A DNA stretch of 64,000 nucleotides. It comes from Cardamine occulta (taxonomy: Eukaryota > Streptophyta > Magnoliopsida > Brassicales > Brassicaceae). The DNA lies in the NCBI GenBank assembly GCA_028015245.1, contig CM051382.1:15181691-15245690 (forward strand). The letters are read 5' to 3'. The position numbers and the translations under genes are program-made. The notes beneath the pieces are model-generated. The model made no database searches and was not told the origin of the DNA. It saw only the letters and a program-made list of their open reading frames with translations. Positions 25,621 through 39,514 of the stretch are shown here, in pieces. The stretch's first letter is position 1, and each line of letters starts with the position of its first letter.

Positions 25621-25929
25621 TTTCGTTAATCAGACTGGCCTTCGTAGTTCCCGCTTTACGCGTTTCACGTCCGAAGACTCTACCGGAGTTATTGGTCGGC
25701 GATTCTAGTGGTGGTGGATCGGGACTTTTCGTTGTTAACCGCGGTGGATCTAAATGATCTGGATCTGGTTTTAGCTCTCTACTTGCCTTTTTTCTGGAAT
25801 TTCGAGTGTGGAGCTGGAGAATCTCTTTAGTACTTCTCGTAAATCCGAATCGTCTGTGTGGATGCAATTGTGCTCAGATTTTCATTGATCTTGGAGGACT
25901 GTGTGTGTGAGAGAGAGAGAGATATCGAA

Positions 25930-28900
25930 ATGTTGCGCGCGAGAGCATTTCGGCAGACCAATGGTAAGATTGTGAAGATTCAGATACATCCCACGCATCC
26001 ATGGCTTGTTACAGCCGATGATTCGGATCACGTCTCCGTCTGGAACTGGGAGCATCGTCAGGTCTGCTCTTATCGAGATTTGGCTTCGCTTCTAATCCCG
26101 AATTGTGGATCTTTAACGTTTATGACTAATTTTCCAGGTAATTTACGAATTGAAAGCCGGCGGAGTTGATGAGCGCCGCTTAGTTGGTGCCAAGTTAGAG
26201 AAACTCGCCGAAGGAGAATCCGGTGAGCCATGATCAACTTGTTCAATGTCAATTTTATCTGAAAACTTTCTCTAGTGACTACTGACATTCATGTTTTGCT
26301 CAGATTATAAAGCCAAAACCACTGAATCCATTCGAGGAGGAAGGTAATAGATCTTTCCCGCTGCTAATTCATTCATTCGCCACTTTCGATATGAGAAAAA
26401 TTGACTTATCCGCTTATCTTTCCACCTACAAGTGTCAAGCAGGTGAAGTTTTATGACGATGATGTGCGTTATTGGCAACTGTGGCGTAATCGTTCTGCAG
26501 CTGCTGAATCTCCATCAGCTGTTAATCATCTCACATCTGCTTTCACTTCTCCTGCTCCATCGACTAAAGGCCGCCATTTTCTGGTTATCTGTTGTGAGAA
26601 TAAAGCCATTTTCTTGGACTTGGTTACAATGCGTGGTCGAGATGTGCCAAAGCAAGAGCTTGACAACAAGTCACTTCTCTGGTAAGTTTTTCCTCTAATT
26701 TTAAAACATGAGTTAGCTTGGCACCTAGACCCCCGGGAAAGATGCTCCATTATGTAGACTGTCAATCTTTGAGTCGCTTGAATCCTGGAAAGACCTCCAT
26801 TAGTTACTATGCTGGAAATCGTTGAGTCGAATGTAAACTACGCATAAGCTTATGTGTGTCTGCTTTTAAGTGTAGGGGATACCAGTATACCTTGATGTTT
26901 AGTGTTCCAGTCAATGTTTTTTTCTTTCTACTTTTTCAATCTCTTCTGCTCCGTAAAGTTGTTAAACTTTTTCCTTACTTTGCAGCATGGAGTTTCTTTC
27001 CAGATCATCTGGTGGTGATGGCCCTTTAGTTGCATTTGGTTCAACTGATGGTGTCATTAGGGTTTTATCAATGATAACATGGAAGGTTTGTTTTTTTTTC
27101 AAAAATTGAATGTTTTGTTTTGTTTCGCTGCTGGGTTTAGGGTGAGAGGTCTTGATATTGATCTGTTTTAATTTCCTTTAACGTTTACTTCCTTGCAGCT
27201 TGCACGTAGATATACAGGTGGCCATAAAGGATCAATTTATTGCTTGATGAATTTCATGGCATCATCTGGCGAAGTAACTACATATTCTCTCAGATTCCCC
27301 TTCTTTATTCCTCTGAATTTGTTTGGAATTATTTACTTAATACCATCTGACAGATAGAAGTATAAGGTATTTAGAAAAACATATGCAAGAACATGCTAAT
27401 GTTGACTGATATGTTAAAAGAAAATGGAATGTTAGGCATATCGTCTTGGAAGTTTCTTACATATATTTTTTTCTTGTTTTTAATATCAAATTCTCACATT
27501 CTATTAAGTGGGGGAGTCCAGACTACAAAACAGTCCTTACTCTATGGATGCCTGTTGTACGTTTCAAAATCGAGCCTGAGTTTCTTAGATCTTAAGCTAC
27601 TCAATAGAAGTTCATTTTTTCTTCATAATATTTTTGGGTTTTCATGCATAGCCTAGCATTGGGAGCAGAAGGAATTAAAACATTGGCATCTCTTTTCCGA
27701 ATTGCTTGTTTTCTACATTCATTCTTTGCCATGATTAGGTTATGTTGTTAGCAAATTTCTTATAGTACCGGCCTTCTTTTCCCTTTTATTATAATTTTAC
27801 GTTTTCTAATGAATGTTTATCAAGTATTTTCTCTCTGTTATTGGTGCAATACATGATACCAGCCAATATCTATCTAATTGCAATTGCAGGCACTTCTTGT
27901 TTCAGGTGGCAGTGATGGCTTACTTGTACTGTGGAGTGCCGATCATGGTACTGACTCAAGGGAACTTGTGCCCAAACTTAGCTTAAAGGTATTATTTTCA
28001 TGCCTACTCTTCCATTCAAAGTTGAAGAGAGGATATTATTGTGGCTGTTTAAATCCTTGGCCTAGCAAGATTGGCCAGATATGGTTACAGCTGAAGATAA
28101 GGCACCATGGTTCTTAGTTGCAGTGAACCTTCTGAGTTGCTTTCTGTCTGTTTCTGAATGTTGGATATTTAGCATTTAGATTAATAGGCTGTGTAATAAT
28201 TAGGGAAGTATGACATGCTCTTGTTTGCTTAATTGAGTCTATAATTTCCAATTCTCTGTTATACTGTTTTCCCCGTCCAGATATGGCTTTGTAAAAGCTT
28301 TTGCTCACCCTCTTCTGATGTTTTTCTTTATTTGTATTAGGCACATGATGGTGGGGTGGTGGCTGTTGAGCTGTCAAGGGTAAGTGGCAGTGCTCCACAA
28401 TTGATTACAATTGGTGCTGACAAGACATTGGCCATATGGGACACAATGACATTTAAGGTAATGTTGTATCTCGTGTATGGATTTTTCATATTTTACCGAT
28501 CTCTTTCTCATCATGCATGCCTACTTTTTTCTACAGGAGCTGCGTAGAATTAAACCTGTCCCGAAGCTAGCTTGCCACAGTGTTGCATCTTGGTGTCACC
28601 CTCGAGCACCAAACCTCGATATCTTGACTTGCGCTAAAGATTCACACATATGGTATCGTTGGTTAAGCATTTGGTAGTGTCTATGGTAAACATATGTATA
28701 TTAGATGAGAGTCTAATTGTTTGACTTTTCGTAGGTCTATTGAGCATCCAACTTATTCGGCCCTGACAAGGCCATTATGTGAACTTTCTTCCTTGGTTCC
28801 GCCTCAAGTACTTGCAACTCACAGAAAACTTAGGGTAATTAACTCTTGCTTCTTACTTATTTTGAGTTTGAAAATACCAAAAGCAGCACAAGTGATTGTT

Positions 28901-31900
28901 AATTTTTTTTCATTGTTGAGGAAATCCTAAAAAACTACCATGTATCATGTCGTTTCTTTCTGCCTGGTAAATTGTATACTACGTTAGTAATTAGTTTTTT
29001 TTTCTGTTACTATGTCAATAATTCATCCACAAGCCTGAGCATGAAAATCACTCTCTTACGCTTCAAAGAGTTGCATCTTCGTTCAATTTGCCCCATAAAA
29101 CATTAGTTTCTCTTCTTCTCTCACAAAAATGCATCTATTATGGTTAACGTAATGAAGTTGGTTATCAAACTGCACTTGGCATTTTTGATAATTTGTTACT
29201 TCTTGAAGAACATTTCCATGTATAGTTAATCCTAACCATCTACAAAAGTAGACTTTAGATCGATAGCTGTTTTAACACTGAACGTATCAAAAATATTACA
29301 CGGAGAAAATAAGTAATCTTTGTATGTCAGGTGATTATTGAGAAAGCATGTACTGCACGGAAACTTTGAAAGTTATCCTTTTTCAGAATGTGCGGATGAT
29401 ATTCTCTTGCAACTGCCATTTGATTTTAAAAGATTGCAAGTTCCTTCATTGTTTTATTATAATTGCATTGCTTCTGTACTTCCTTCGCTTTGGGGGCTTC
29501 AATGCAGTGATAGTACACCACATTAGTTACTTACTATTTTCATATTCTCAGGTCTATTGCATGGTTGCACATCCTCTACAGCCACATCTCGTCGCAACTG
29601 GTACCAATGTTGGTATCATAGTTAGTGAATTTGATCCTCGTGCTATCCCATCTGCAGCTCCTCTACCAGCGCTGGCTGGAAGTCGGGAGAATTCAGCTGT
29701 ATATATCCTTGGAAGAGAATTAAAGCTCTTGAACTTTCAACTATCTAACACAGCCAACCCATCACTTGGAAATAATAGTGCATTGTCCGAATCAGGCTTG
29801 TCTAAGGGAGACCCAGGTGAACAGTTGACTGTAAAGCAGACCAAAAAGCAGATTGTGGCACCTGTTCCACATGATTCATACTCAATTCTTTCTGTAAGCA
29901 GTTCAGGGAAGTAAGTATCCAGTTCTGTTTTTCAGTCGTCAATTTTTATCTTGAGATAAACGATTCTAAAAATTCTGAGCATGATAATGGTGTTTCTTCC
30001 TTCAAATTGTATTTCTGTTTTCGTGCTACTTGAATCACTATCTTACCTGCTGCGTGAAGAATTTCTTATTAAGTCTCTCCGGATATATAATGGTTTATAT
30101 TGTACTTTTAAGTATCGTAGATGATTTTTCTTAATGCTTGTTGGTTTCGTCTCTCTATTATGGGGATTTCCCGCACCGGTGATACAGTAGACATGGAAGA
30201 GAAAAGGGCATCTAAATATCAGCCATTTAATTTAAGACGTTCTTTCTGTGAATATAATTTTCTTAGATAACTCCTCGCCTAATTGTATTTTATGTAGGTA
30301 GTTTGCTTGATTGTTGTAGTTTCTTAGCCAACTAACTTTATTCTCTGGTTGTAGGTATGTGGCAGTTATATGGCCTGATGTTCTGTACTTCTCTATCTAC
30401 AAGGTTAGTGACTGGGTCATTGTTGATTCTGGAAGTGCAAGACTTTTGGCTTGGGATACATGTCGAGATAGATTTGCGATACTAGAATCAGTGTTACCTC
30501 AAAGAATGCCTATAATCCCAAAGGGTGGTTCATCGAGAAAGGCGAAAGAAGCCGCTGCAGCCGCAGCTCAAGCTGCTGCTGCTGCTAGTGCAGCTTCATC
30601 GGCTAGTGTCCAAGTTCGTATTCTCCTGGATGATGGTACCTCAAACATACTCATGAGATCTGTAGGAGGTCGCACTGAACCGGTATGTGTCTTTTACTTG
30701 AGTTATTGCATTCCGTAACCTCTTTTGATGTGTTTTTGTCTCAGCTGGGGCTTTGTTTCCTACACAATAGCCATTTTCTAAATCTAATTCATCATTTTTT
30801 TTCATTTATCTGAGATCTTCTTCAAGTAGTTTAGATCAGGTCCATTGAAGTGGTTCCGTTGAATAATTAATCTAAACGTTCTCCTACGAATTTTTGTGCA
30901 TTGGTTTGCATTGAAAATACTGAAAAATTGCATTAAAAGAATCAAACTTGGAATCCAGTAGTTTATCAGTTGACATTTGACCAAAAGGATAACGTTCTGA
31001 ACATGAGAATCTTATGCATCGAGAATTCTTCTTGTCTTCAAGTGGTGATATATTTTTGTTAGTTTGGAATAATTACTAAAGAGCAGTATGTCAATACTTG
31101 ACCTCTAGGTTAAGCAACAATCTTATGCTTCAAATCTCCTTGCAGGTCATTGGTCTGCATGGTGGTGCTCTACTTGGTATAGGCTATCGCACATCCCGAA
31201 GGATTAGTCCTGTTGCTGCAACAGCTATTTCAACCATTCAGTCGATGCCACTTTCGGGATTTGGAAAGAGCAATGTTTCTTCATTTTCTAGCTATGATGA
31301 TGGGTTTTCTTCGCAGAAGTCTACTGACTCTGCACCCCTAAACTACCAGCTCTACAGGTGATTTAGGTTCTCCTTTTTATTTTTAATGCAAGGCTCATTT
31401 CTGCAAGCACTCTTTGTTACTTTATCACATGTCGTTTTCTTTAGTCAGCTATATTGACCTAATAAGAATCTCTTTTCCTCCTCTGAGATGTCTGGTAAAA
31501 TAGTTACTCATGTTTGATGGAATAATAAGCATTGTTTATCTGGAATTTGTACTGATGCCCATAGTTGCATTTTTTGGTTAGCTCTACTTTTAATTTCGTG
31601 GCATTGTGTCAGGTTAAAGTGTTCAGTTCCATATTAATCTTAATGGAACTTTTAATGTGTAGTTGGGAGAATTTTGAGCCAGTAGGTGGTATGCTACCTC
31701 AGCCAGAATGGACGGCATGGGACCAAACAGTTGAGTATTGTGCTTTTGCTTATCAACAATACATGGTCATATCATCCTTGCGCCCTCAGTATAGATATCT
31801 TGGTGATGTTGCCATTTCACATGCTACTGGAGCTGTTTGGCATCGCAGGCAGCTGTTTGTGTCTACACCTACCACGATTGAGTAAGATTAATGCTTTATA

Positions 31901-34900
31901 TATGATACAAGAAAACTTCTGTTTTGTGTCAGTTACCTTGAAGGCTGCTTCCATTTGGATGAAACAAACTAAATCAAGTTTAAGAACTTTTCTGCTGCAC
32001 ATGTGTATCAACAGTTATTGATTATCTAGATGGTGTATAATCCAACTTCTCAGAGTATAACTTTTGAAAAGAATTTCTTTGATTCTGACTTTGTTAAGGG
32101 CATGTCGACCTTGATCTGTTACTTTCTAAAAAAAAATTTCTGGGGAGGATTGCTAATACTTTCTTCCATGCCTGGATTTCCAGATGTGTTTTTGTGGATG
32201 CGGGAGTTTCTGAAATTGATATAGAGACTAGGAAGATGAAGGAAGAAATCAAGCTTAAGGAGGCGCAGGCTAGAGCAGTTGCAGAACATGGAGAGTTAGC
32301 CTTAATCTCAGTAGAAGGTTCCCAGGCGGCGAAGCAAGAAAGGATCTCTTTGAGGCCCCCCATGCTGCAGGTGGTCATTTCTTGCTTTTACCTGAGATAT
32401 GTCATATATGTAACAATTTTGAAGCCTAATTTTCCAGGTCTAAGCTTGTGTTCCATGTGTCGACATCTATGTCAAACTAGCAAGAGTCTTCCTCATGTGT
32501 ATACTATTTATTTTAGGTGGTGCGTTTAGCTTCTTTCCAAAATGCTCCATCTGTTCCGCCATTCTTATCGTTGCCAAGACAATCTAGAGGTGATGGCGAT
32601 GACATTATGGATGAAAGAAGGATCAATGAGGTAGCTGTAGGTGGTGGGGGAGTCTCAGTAGCTGTTACTCGTTTCCCAGTGGAGCAAAAACGACCAGTGG
32701 GGCCTCTTGTTGTTGCTGGTGTACGGGATGGAGTTCTTTGGCTCATTGACAGGTACCAAGAGTCTCCTGTGACTGACTCTTGTTAAAACATTCCTTGTTC
32801 GATGCAGACTGTATGAATGGGTGAATTGTTTATCTTCGTTGGAGACATGTATATTCAATTAGGTTATACAATTTTCTTTTCATTCTTAGTATGCACTTAG
32901 GATCATTGGCATCTGGCCTTTTGCATTCCAGGTTTCCACTAGCACCAAAAATATGGATTCACAGATTTTTACCATGTTTCTGCGTTTGATATCTAGAATA
33001 CAAATCTCTTTCCATGATCTTCATTTGAGTCACTTGAATGATTATATAAATATTAAACCTAAGATAGAACTTATTGTCTGACACCTCCATTTTCTTGTTA
33101 GGTACATGTGTGCCCATGCCATATCACTGAATCATCCCGGTATCCGTTGCCGCTGTCTTGCTTCTTACGGGGACGCTGTTAGTGCAGTTAAATGGTATGG
33201 ATATTTTTCCTCATTATCTCGTGTTTACATTAGTAGTGAAGTAGCTAGAATGCTTATACAACGTTTTTGTTGTTGCGCAGGGCAAGTAGGCTTGGGAGAG
33301 AACATCATGACGATCTGGCACAGTTTATGCTAGGGATGGGATATGCTACAGAAGCTCTTCATTTGCCTGGAATATCTAAGAGGTAAATAAAGCATAGAAT
33401 GTTTTGTTGCAGCTATTCCTTCATTTTGGTTGTACTATTCACAGTATTCTCTAGTCTCTGTAGTGTCAACTCACACCAAAATGCCATTAGTGATTATTTT
33501 AACTTTGCCTCGGGTTCACAATTCTATATATAAAAAAGGAAGAATATTTAAACTTAGCTTTATGTTTTCTCAGGCTGGAGTTTGATCTAGCCATGCAGAG
33601 CAATGATCTAAAGAGGGCTCTTCATTGTCTTCTCACAATGAGTAATAGCAGGGATATTGGACAAGATGGTGTAGGCCTCGATTTGAGTGACATTCTATCT
33701 TTGACAGCTACTAAGAAAGAAGATGTTGTTGAAGCTGTAGAGGGAATAGTGAAATTTGCAAAGGAGTTTCTTGACCTTATAGATGCTGCAGATGCCACTG
33801 GGCACGCCGACATTGCTCGTGAAGCTCTCAAAAGACTGGCCACTGCAGGTTCTGTTAAAGGCGCTTTACAGGGTCATGAGTTACGAGGCCTTGCATTACG
33901 CCTAGCAAACCATGGAGAATTGACACGCCTAAGTGTATGTCTGCAATTTCTCTTTCTTTCGGTTTCTTATTTGGTTTCTCGTAATTTAGGATACCGTTGT
34001 TTTGTTCACTAGATAGGATTTACATGACTAACTGTAGATGGAATTCATGGTTTTGGAAAGTTCAAAACTTAGGAGATTTATGATTGTGAAATGGATATGC
34101 TTTTGGATTTGGACTCTGTATCTGCAAGTCCCTAATTGAAATATTATTTTAATGTTGTTGCAGGGTCTGATAAACAATATAATCTCCATAGGCCTCGGGC
34201 GAGAATCAGCATTTTCTGCTGCAGTTCTTGGAGACAATGCGCTCATGGAGAAGGCATGGCAAGACACGGGAATGCTTGCGGAAGCCGTGCTTCATGGTCA
34301 TGTAAGATTTCTTATATTTTTTCAGTTTGTGTGCTTATCAATAAATCTTGTATTGTCTCTGACTTCACCTACTGTAATTTATTCACACAGGCACATGGTC
34401 GTCCAACACTAAAGAACTTGGTCCAGGCTTGGAATAAAACGCTGCAGAAGGAAGTCGAGCAAGCTCCATCTTCTAAAACCGATGCTGCAAGTGCGTTTCT
34501 GGCTTCCCTTGAGGATCCAAAGCTCACGAGTTTATCTGATGCATCCAAAAAACCTCCGATCGAGATTCTACCTCCCGGAATGTCTTCAATATTTGCTTCC
34601 ATTACTGCTCCCAAAAAACCTCTACTTACTCAGAAGACTCCACAGCAAGAGCCAACTAAACCATCGGCTATTGAAGAACCAACTAAGCCACTGGCTATTG
34701 AAGCTCCTCCATCTTCTGAGCCATCACAGACCGAATCAGCACCTGAAGCTGCAGCCGTTACCATGTCAGAAGCACCTGTAGATGGACCAGTGACAGAGAC
34801 AGTGTCTGAGCCTCCTCCCGTAGAAGGGGAAATTTCTTTGGAAGAAAAAAGCGATCCGTCTTCAACTCCAAATACAGAAACAGCTGTAGCCACAGAGGAC

Positions 34901-35212
34901 AATAGCCAAACAACAACGCCACCTGAAACTGTTACAGCTCCGCCTGAAACTGTTACAGCTCCGCCACCTGAAACTGTTACAGCTCCGCCACCTGAAACTG
35001 TTGCAGCTCCACCACCTGAAACTGTTGCAGCTCCACCACCTGAAACTGTTGCAGCGCCAGCATCTGAAACTGTTACGACCCCACCGCCACCGCATGAACC
35101 TGTTACAACAACAGTGAAACCAACAGAGACTGCAGCAACCGAGAGGCGGCAAGTAACCAATCATCCTCCAATAAGAAGCAAACCAATTGAGTTTGATTTC
35201 TTGGATGGCTAA
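25930..35212 (+). CDS. TWD40-2: TWD40-2, WD40 subunit of the TPLATE complex
   Basis: Multi-exon gene for a large WD40 protein. The start ATG gives MLRARAFRQTNGKIVKIQIH, the first WD40 blade; exon 1 runs to the CAG before GTCTGC and joins to VIYELKAGGVDERRL. Further WD40 blades are visible (GSTDGVIRVLSMITWK near 27050; GGSDGLLVLWSADHG near 27910; GADKTLAIWDTMTFK near 28420). A helical, coat-protein-like region follows (LIDRYMCAHAISLNHP near 33100; DLKRALHCLLTM near 33610). An Ala-rich coiled stretch (KAKEAAAAAAQAAAAAS) is at about 30545. The C terminus is a long, disordered Pro/Thr/Glu-rich tail with a minisatellite, ending EFDFLDG. The TPLATE complex drives clathrin-mediated endocytosis at the plant plasma membrane. 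The frame is open through all exons examined. Identification comes from memory of At5g24710 plus synteny. Confidence 0.92.
34918..35080 (+). repeat. Coding minisatellite, 24-bp units (ETVTAPPP)
   Basis: Direct repeats of a 24-bp unit encode PPETVTAP or PPETVAAP, with one 21-bp unit at the left end. All changes keep the reading frame. The repeat lies in the disordered tail of TWD40-2, where length variation would be tolerated. The opposite strand also stays open, giving a spurious Gly/Val/Ser-rich frame. Confidence 0.9.
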
Positions 35213-36001
35213 GCCAAAGTTTTCACAGAAGATCCCAAAATGAAGACAGTGGCAGAGTGTATATCTTTTAGATCAAGCTTTGTGGCCAAATTGACTAGAG
35301 GAAGAGGACGATGCATTCATGATAATCGTCACACTATGTTCGTGGTTAAGTTAGTTCTATTTTGTAATGTGTCATTTTTATTTTATTTTTCATTTATTTG
35401 GCATTAAATGGGTTGTATTATTATTATCAAACAAACCTCTATGAGGTTACGTATCTTGTGAAGCGTGTAAACTGACTAAACGACATTTGATTAGTATCAA
35501 AATTGTTTTGTTTATTTTTTTCCCTAAATCTATATTCGTTTGAATATTAAGAACGTTCTACTTTTTCACTGTGATTAATACAAAGTTACTTTATGATTTC
35601 CACAGTTTTAGGAGATTAGTTTTGATTTCGTTTTAAAACTCTCCATTTGACCTATGAAAATTAACCGAATCATGGACCTTGGAATTGGACGTATTCGTAC
35701 AAAAGAATGTGAAAATGTGTAGTCTTTGGCCCTAAACGACCGACTTGAGACCTTCGGAATCATCCAGAAGTATTATCATACTTTGAGTTGGTGAAAAAGA
35801 AGAAGCGAGATTGGGTTGTTTCTGTAATCGTCTGATTGGCGATAAATCCTCTTTCTCCTTCTCATCTCTCTTCCTCTCTTTCTCTCTCTCAGCCGTAAGA
35901 GAGCAAAAACAGGGCTCTGCTGAGCCTTTTCTCTTCAGGAATTCATCAAAAAGCATAAATCTTTATATCAGAATCAAAGATTGGGTTTATCATCTAAAGC
36001 C
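35213..36001. other. Spacer: TWD40-2 3' UTR and next promoter
   Basis: Two genes in the same direction are separated by 789 bases. No coding sequence is supported. A CT-rich tract (about 35850-35890) and CAAAAACAGGG-type sequence precede the next start codon, consistent with a 5' UTR. Confidence 0.5.
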
Positions 36002-38816
36002 ATGTCACATATGTTGTTTCAGAGCGTTGTCGCTCCCAAACCCTTATCTCCTCTCAAACCATGTTTACCTATCCCTCGTCCACCAATAACTCTGCCTTGT
36101 AAGCTCCGTCGTGGCTTCGTTAGGGCTTCTTCATCTTTTCTTATCGATTCCGTTGGAGATTCAGTTTCGGGTCTTGAGCGTTGCTTACAGCTGCCATCGA
36201 GCGTTGAGCTAGGCCCATCTTCATCTGGCTCTTTCTCTGTGAGTGCTCAGATGTGTCCTGTGATGAAAGGGAAGTTTGGTTCTGTTGGAGCTGTAACTTT
36301 GGAAAAGGGGAAGCTTGATATGACCCAGAAGATATCTGAGTCCTCTCCTCAGGTCTCTCTCTCTCTCTTCTTTTCTTTTCTTTCTGGTTCACTTTGGTTG
36401 AGCAATAATTTGGTGAATTGCAAGAATTTTCAGTTTTCTGTCTATCCTTATTCACTATCCTAATCCAAGAATTTGGTGAAATTGTGTCTAAAGGCTGTGC
36501 CTTTTTATCTAATCGTTTGGCTACATAAGCTTGTTTTATCCTCTCTGTTCTGATTTTTTTTTATGGTTCATCAAGTTAGTTATGGAGGGGAGAGAGTTGA
36601 TTAAGTCTTCAGAGTCTCTAGCAGTGTCCTTACACTACTAGATTTTGGTCTTGCTTCTTTGTTCTGTGCAAAATCAACTTTATTATGGATTAGGCATTAC
36701 TTGATTATAAGCCGAATTACTTGATCATTTGTTTCGTATGATTTACATGGGGGATTTTTAATTGTTATAGATAACAATACATCAATGAGATGAAGCATTT
36801 TGTAGCTCAAAAATATGGAGATAGCAGTTGTGGGATGATATAGATTCTGCAGTGAATCTATTTTCTATCGATCAGAAAAGAGTAGCTGCTTATTCATCTT
36901 TCATTACAGATTGCAACTGGAGGAGGTGGTGGAAACATTGGAAAGATTATCAATAACGGTGGTGGGGATGGAGGTGACGATGATGGTGATGATGATGACT
37001 ACTTTGATGAATTTGATGATGATGATGATGGAGATGACGGTGGGCTTTTTAGGCGTAGGATGTTCCTTGCAGAGGTAAGAGATCTTTATGCTTGTCTTTT
37101 GTTGATATAGTTTTCATGTATTTTATTAGTCATTGTGTCACCCACTACTGACATTTATGTTTGTTTTTCCCAGCTTTTTGACAGGAAATTTGTTGATGCT
37201 GTATTGAACGAATGGCAAAAAACAATGATGGATTTACCTGCAGGTCTCCGTCAAGCATATGAAATGGTGAGATATCCTTTAAGCTTTCTGTTTATAGTTT
37301 TAGGATGTTGATATCTTTGAACTTATGGAAACATGTGTGCAGGGTTTGGTCAGCTCAGCACAGATGGTGAAATTCCTTGCCATAAATGCTCGACCTACAA
37401 CAACTAGATTGATCTCCCGTGCTCTTCCTCAGGGGCTGTCTAGGGCCTTTGTTGGCAGGTAATTTTGTGGGTATCTTCTGATATCCATCTGTCCCTGTGG
37501 ACTTCATTGTCTGTAAAGTTATAAGTTTCTTTATGGTGATACTATATGCAGTCTTTGACTATTTGACTGTCATGTGTAGGATGTTGGCGGATCCTGCATT
37601 TCTCTATAAGCTTCTTTTGGAGCAAGCTGCCACGGTTGGATGCTCGGTTTGGTGGGAGGTGAAAAATCGTAAGAATAGGTATGTTTCTTTTTCTGTTTGA
37701 AGGTTTTGTAGCTTATGGTTTCTTGTCCTAAATTGTTTTCTCTATGGTTTGCAGGTTAAAAGAGGAATGGGATCTTGCACTTATAAATGTTCTTACTGTA
37801 TCAGCATGCAATGCAGCTGCTGTTTGGTTGCTAGCTCCATGTCGTTCCTATGGAAACACATTCCGATTTGACCTGCAAAATACACTACAAAAGCTGCCAA
37901 ACAATATATTTGAAATGAGCTATCCTCTTAGAGAGTTCGACTTGCAAAAGAGATTTCATTCTCTTTTCTACAAGGCGGCAGAGTTGTCCATTCTTGGGGT
38001 CGCAACAGGAACTCTCCAGGGTTCTTTGTCAAACTTTCTGGCGGGAAAGAAGAAGAATAGGTCATCATTTACCTTCTGTTCCTATCTTGGGATTATAAAT
38101 CTCTCAATTCACTTGGGTCTTCTTTTCAGCTCATTGTTGAATCATGACTTAAATGTATCTTTGTTCTGACAGAGTATCTGTGACAGTCCCATCGATCAGC
38201 ACAAACGCTCTTGGTTATGGCTCATTTCTTGGAATATATGCCAACTTGAGATATCAACTGTTATGTGGATTTGATAAATCAATAAGCAGCCACTTTGATG
38301 TCATAGGAGTAACACTCTTCTTCAGCACTGCCTTGAGGTATTCCTCTCTTCCTCCCACTCACCTATATACACGACATATATAAATATGGAGGCACACGAT
38401 GGAAGTTTGGATTTTGTATTGCAAAACTCAGTCTTGGGAATTAGGAAACTCTTTAATCTGGGGATCAAGAACGTTGATTTAGATTTACACCCGTGAATTA
38501 GAAGGATTCCTCTGAATATTATGGATGGATGTGATACAGGATTATGAATGCTCAGTTAGGGGAAAGGTCAAGACAAGTATGGCTAGGTGTGGAGGCAGAC
38601 CCGCTGGCTCAGTCAGATGATCTGCTGGCAAAAGCATACAACCGACCCTCAGATGAAACTGGAACAAAATCATCTTCAAGATGGTTCATCTCAAAGAATG
38701 CAATTGTCTCAGGACTACTTGGGAAGAAGCAAGAGGACTCAGATTCAGATCCTCAACCTCCAAAGGCTAGGCGAAAGAGGATAGTACGGAAGAAGGTGGC
38801 TGCATCTGCTTCTTAA
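36002..38816 (+). CDS. RETICULATA-related (DUF3411) plastid membrane protein
   Basis: Multi-exon gene. The ATG at 36002 (MSHMLFQSVVAPKPL) is preferred; a longer open frame begins at a non-ATG codon. The N terminus is Ser/Arg-rich and poor in acid, like a chloroplast transit peptide. Exon 1 ends at 36352 and exon 2 begins at 36910 with IATGGGGGNIGK, then an acidic Asp run (about 36960-37050), then the DUF3411 core: LFDRKFVDAVLNEWQK, GLRQAYEMGLVSSAQMVKFL, ARPTTTRLISRALPQGLSRA, FVGRMLADPAFLYKLLLEQA, and hydrophobic segments INVLTVSACNAAAVWLLAPC and LGYGSFLGIYANLRYQLL. The C terminus is Lys/Arg-rich. RETICULATA family members sit in the chloroplast envelope and affect leaf mesophyll development; the molecular activity is not established. 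Positionally this should be the At5g24690 orthologue. The 3' end faces the C78 gene. Confidence 0.9.
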
Positions 38817-38916
38817 ATAACCAAACAAAACCTCTAAAAATGTCACAATTTAGCCCATGGGAGAGCAACAGTGAGGTTTTGCTGTTCATTTGAGACACAT
38901 AAAAAATTTTGTTGCC

Positions 38917-39514
38917 AGAGGAGAAGAAGAATAGAAAGCTATATAGCCTTTTAAAATCTTTATGACTCCATCTCTCAAATCTTTTAAATGTTTTTGGAAA
39001 GACCATTTTTATTTTTTAGTTATGGTGTTGCTCTCTGGTTAACTCTCCAATTACCATTTTGTATTATTACCTTTTTATTACCTTACTCAATGTTTTAATA
39101 AATAGCCACATCTTTTTATGTTCTTAGTATTTTCACACTAATCCATGTTGATGATGTTCAAGAAACCATTAAACCACGTCAGTTGGTAATTTAGGGAATA
39201 GAACGCCTGATTGTTTCCACTACATGTTGAAGTTATCATCCAAAACATATTTTTTGATAAACAAAAATTCTGAATAAAACAATCCACACTAGTGCAAAAT
39301 ATTTAAAATGACAATGTTGTTATATGAGCTTTTTTCTTAGTACATTACAAAATGTTATATATGATAAAGTATACGGGTACAATTAATTAAAGAATCTCTG
39401 AGTACCAACCATTTTTCAATTTTTGTTAATTTGCAGCCATTAGAATTCAACAAAGTGACTATCAATGGTCTTGGGCTTCTCCAACTGCTCTCCATCAGCA
39501 ATTTCATTATCAAC
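38917..39514. repeat. Spacer duplication, copy 1 (empty site)
   Basis: This stretch matches 40253-41411 in the same orientation: shared blocks include TTTATGACTCCATCTCTCAA, GTTTTAATAAATAGCCACAT and GAAGTTATCATCCAAAACAT. It lacks the ~545-bp insert found in copy 2, joining ATGAGCT directly to TTTTTTCTTAG at 39330/39331. The right end is a piece of the last exon of the C78 gene. The copies differ by many substitutions and small indels, so the duplication is not very recent. Confidence 0.85.
39440..39514 (-). pseudogene. Broken last-exon fragment of the C78 peptidase gene
   Basis: Minus-strand sequence encodes VDNEIADGEQLEKPKTIDSH then FVEF and a stop, near-identical to the intact last exon at 41336-41419 (VDNGIADGEELEKLKTIDSH). 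It stops abruptly at 39514 with no splice acceptor or upstream exons. It is the end of the duplicated block. Confidence 0.85.

Noticed and set aside
34630..35160. 176-residue minus-strand Gly/Val/Ser-rich frame
   Set aside because: It is the antisense reading of the TWD40-2 minisatellite, which stays open because the unit length is a multiple of three.
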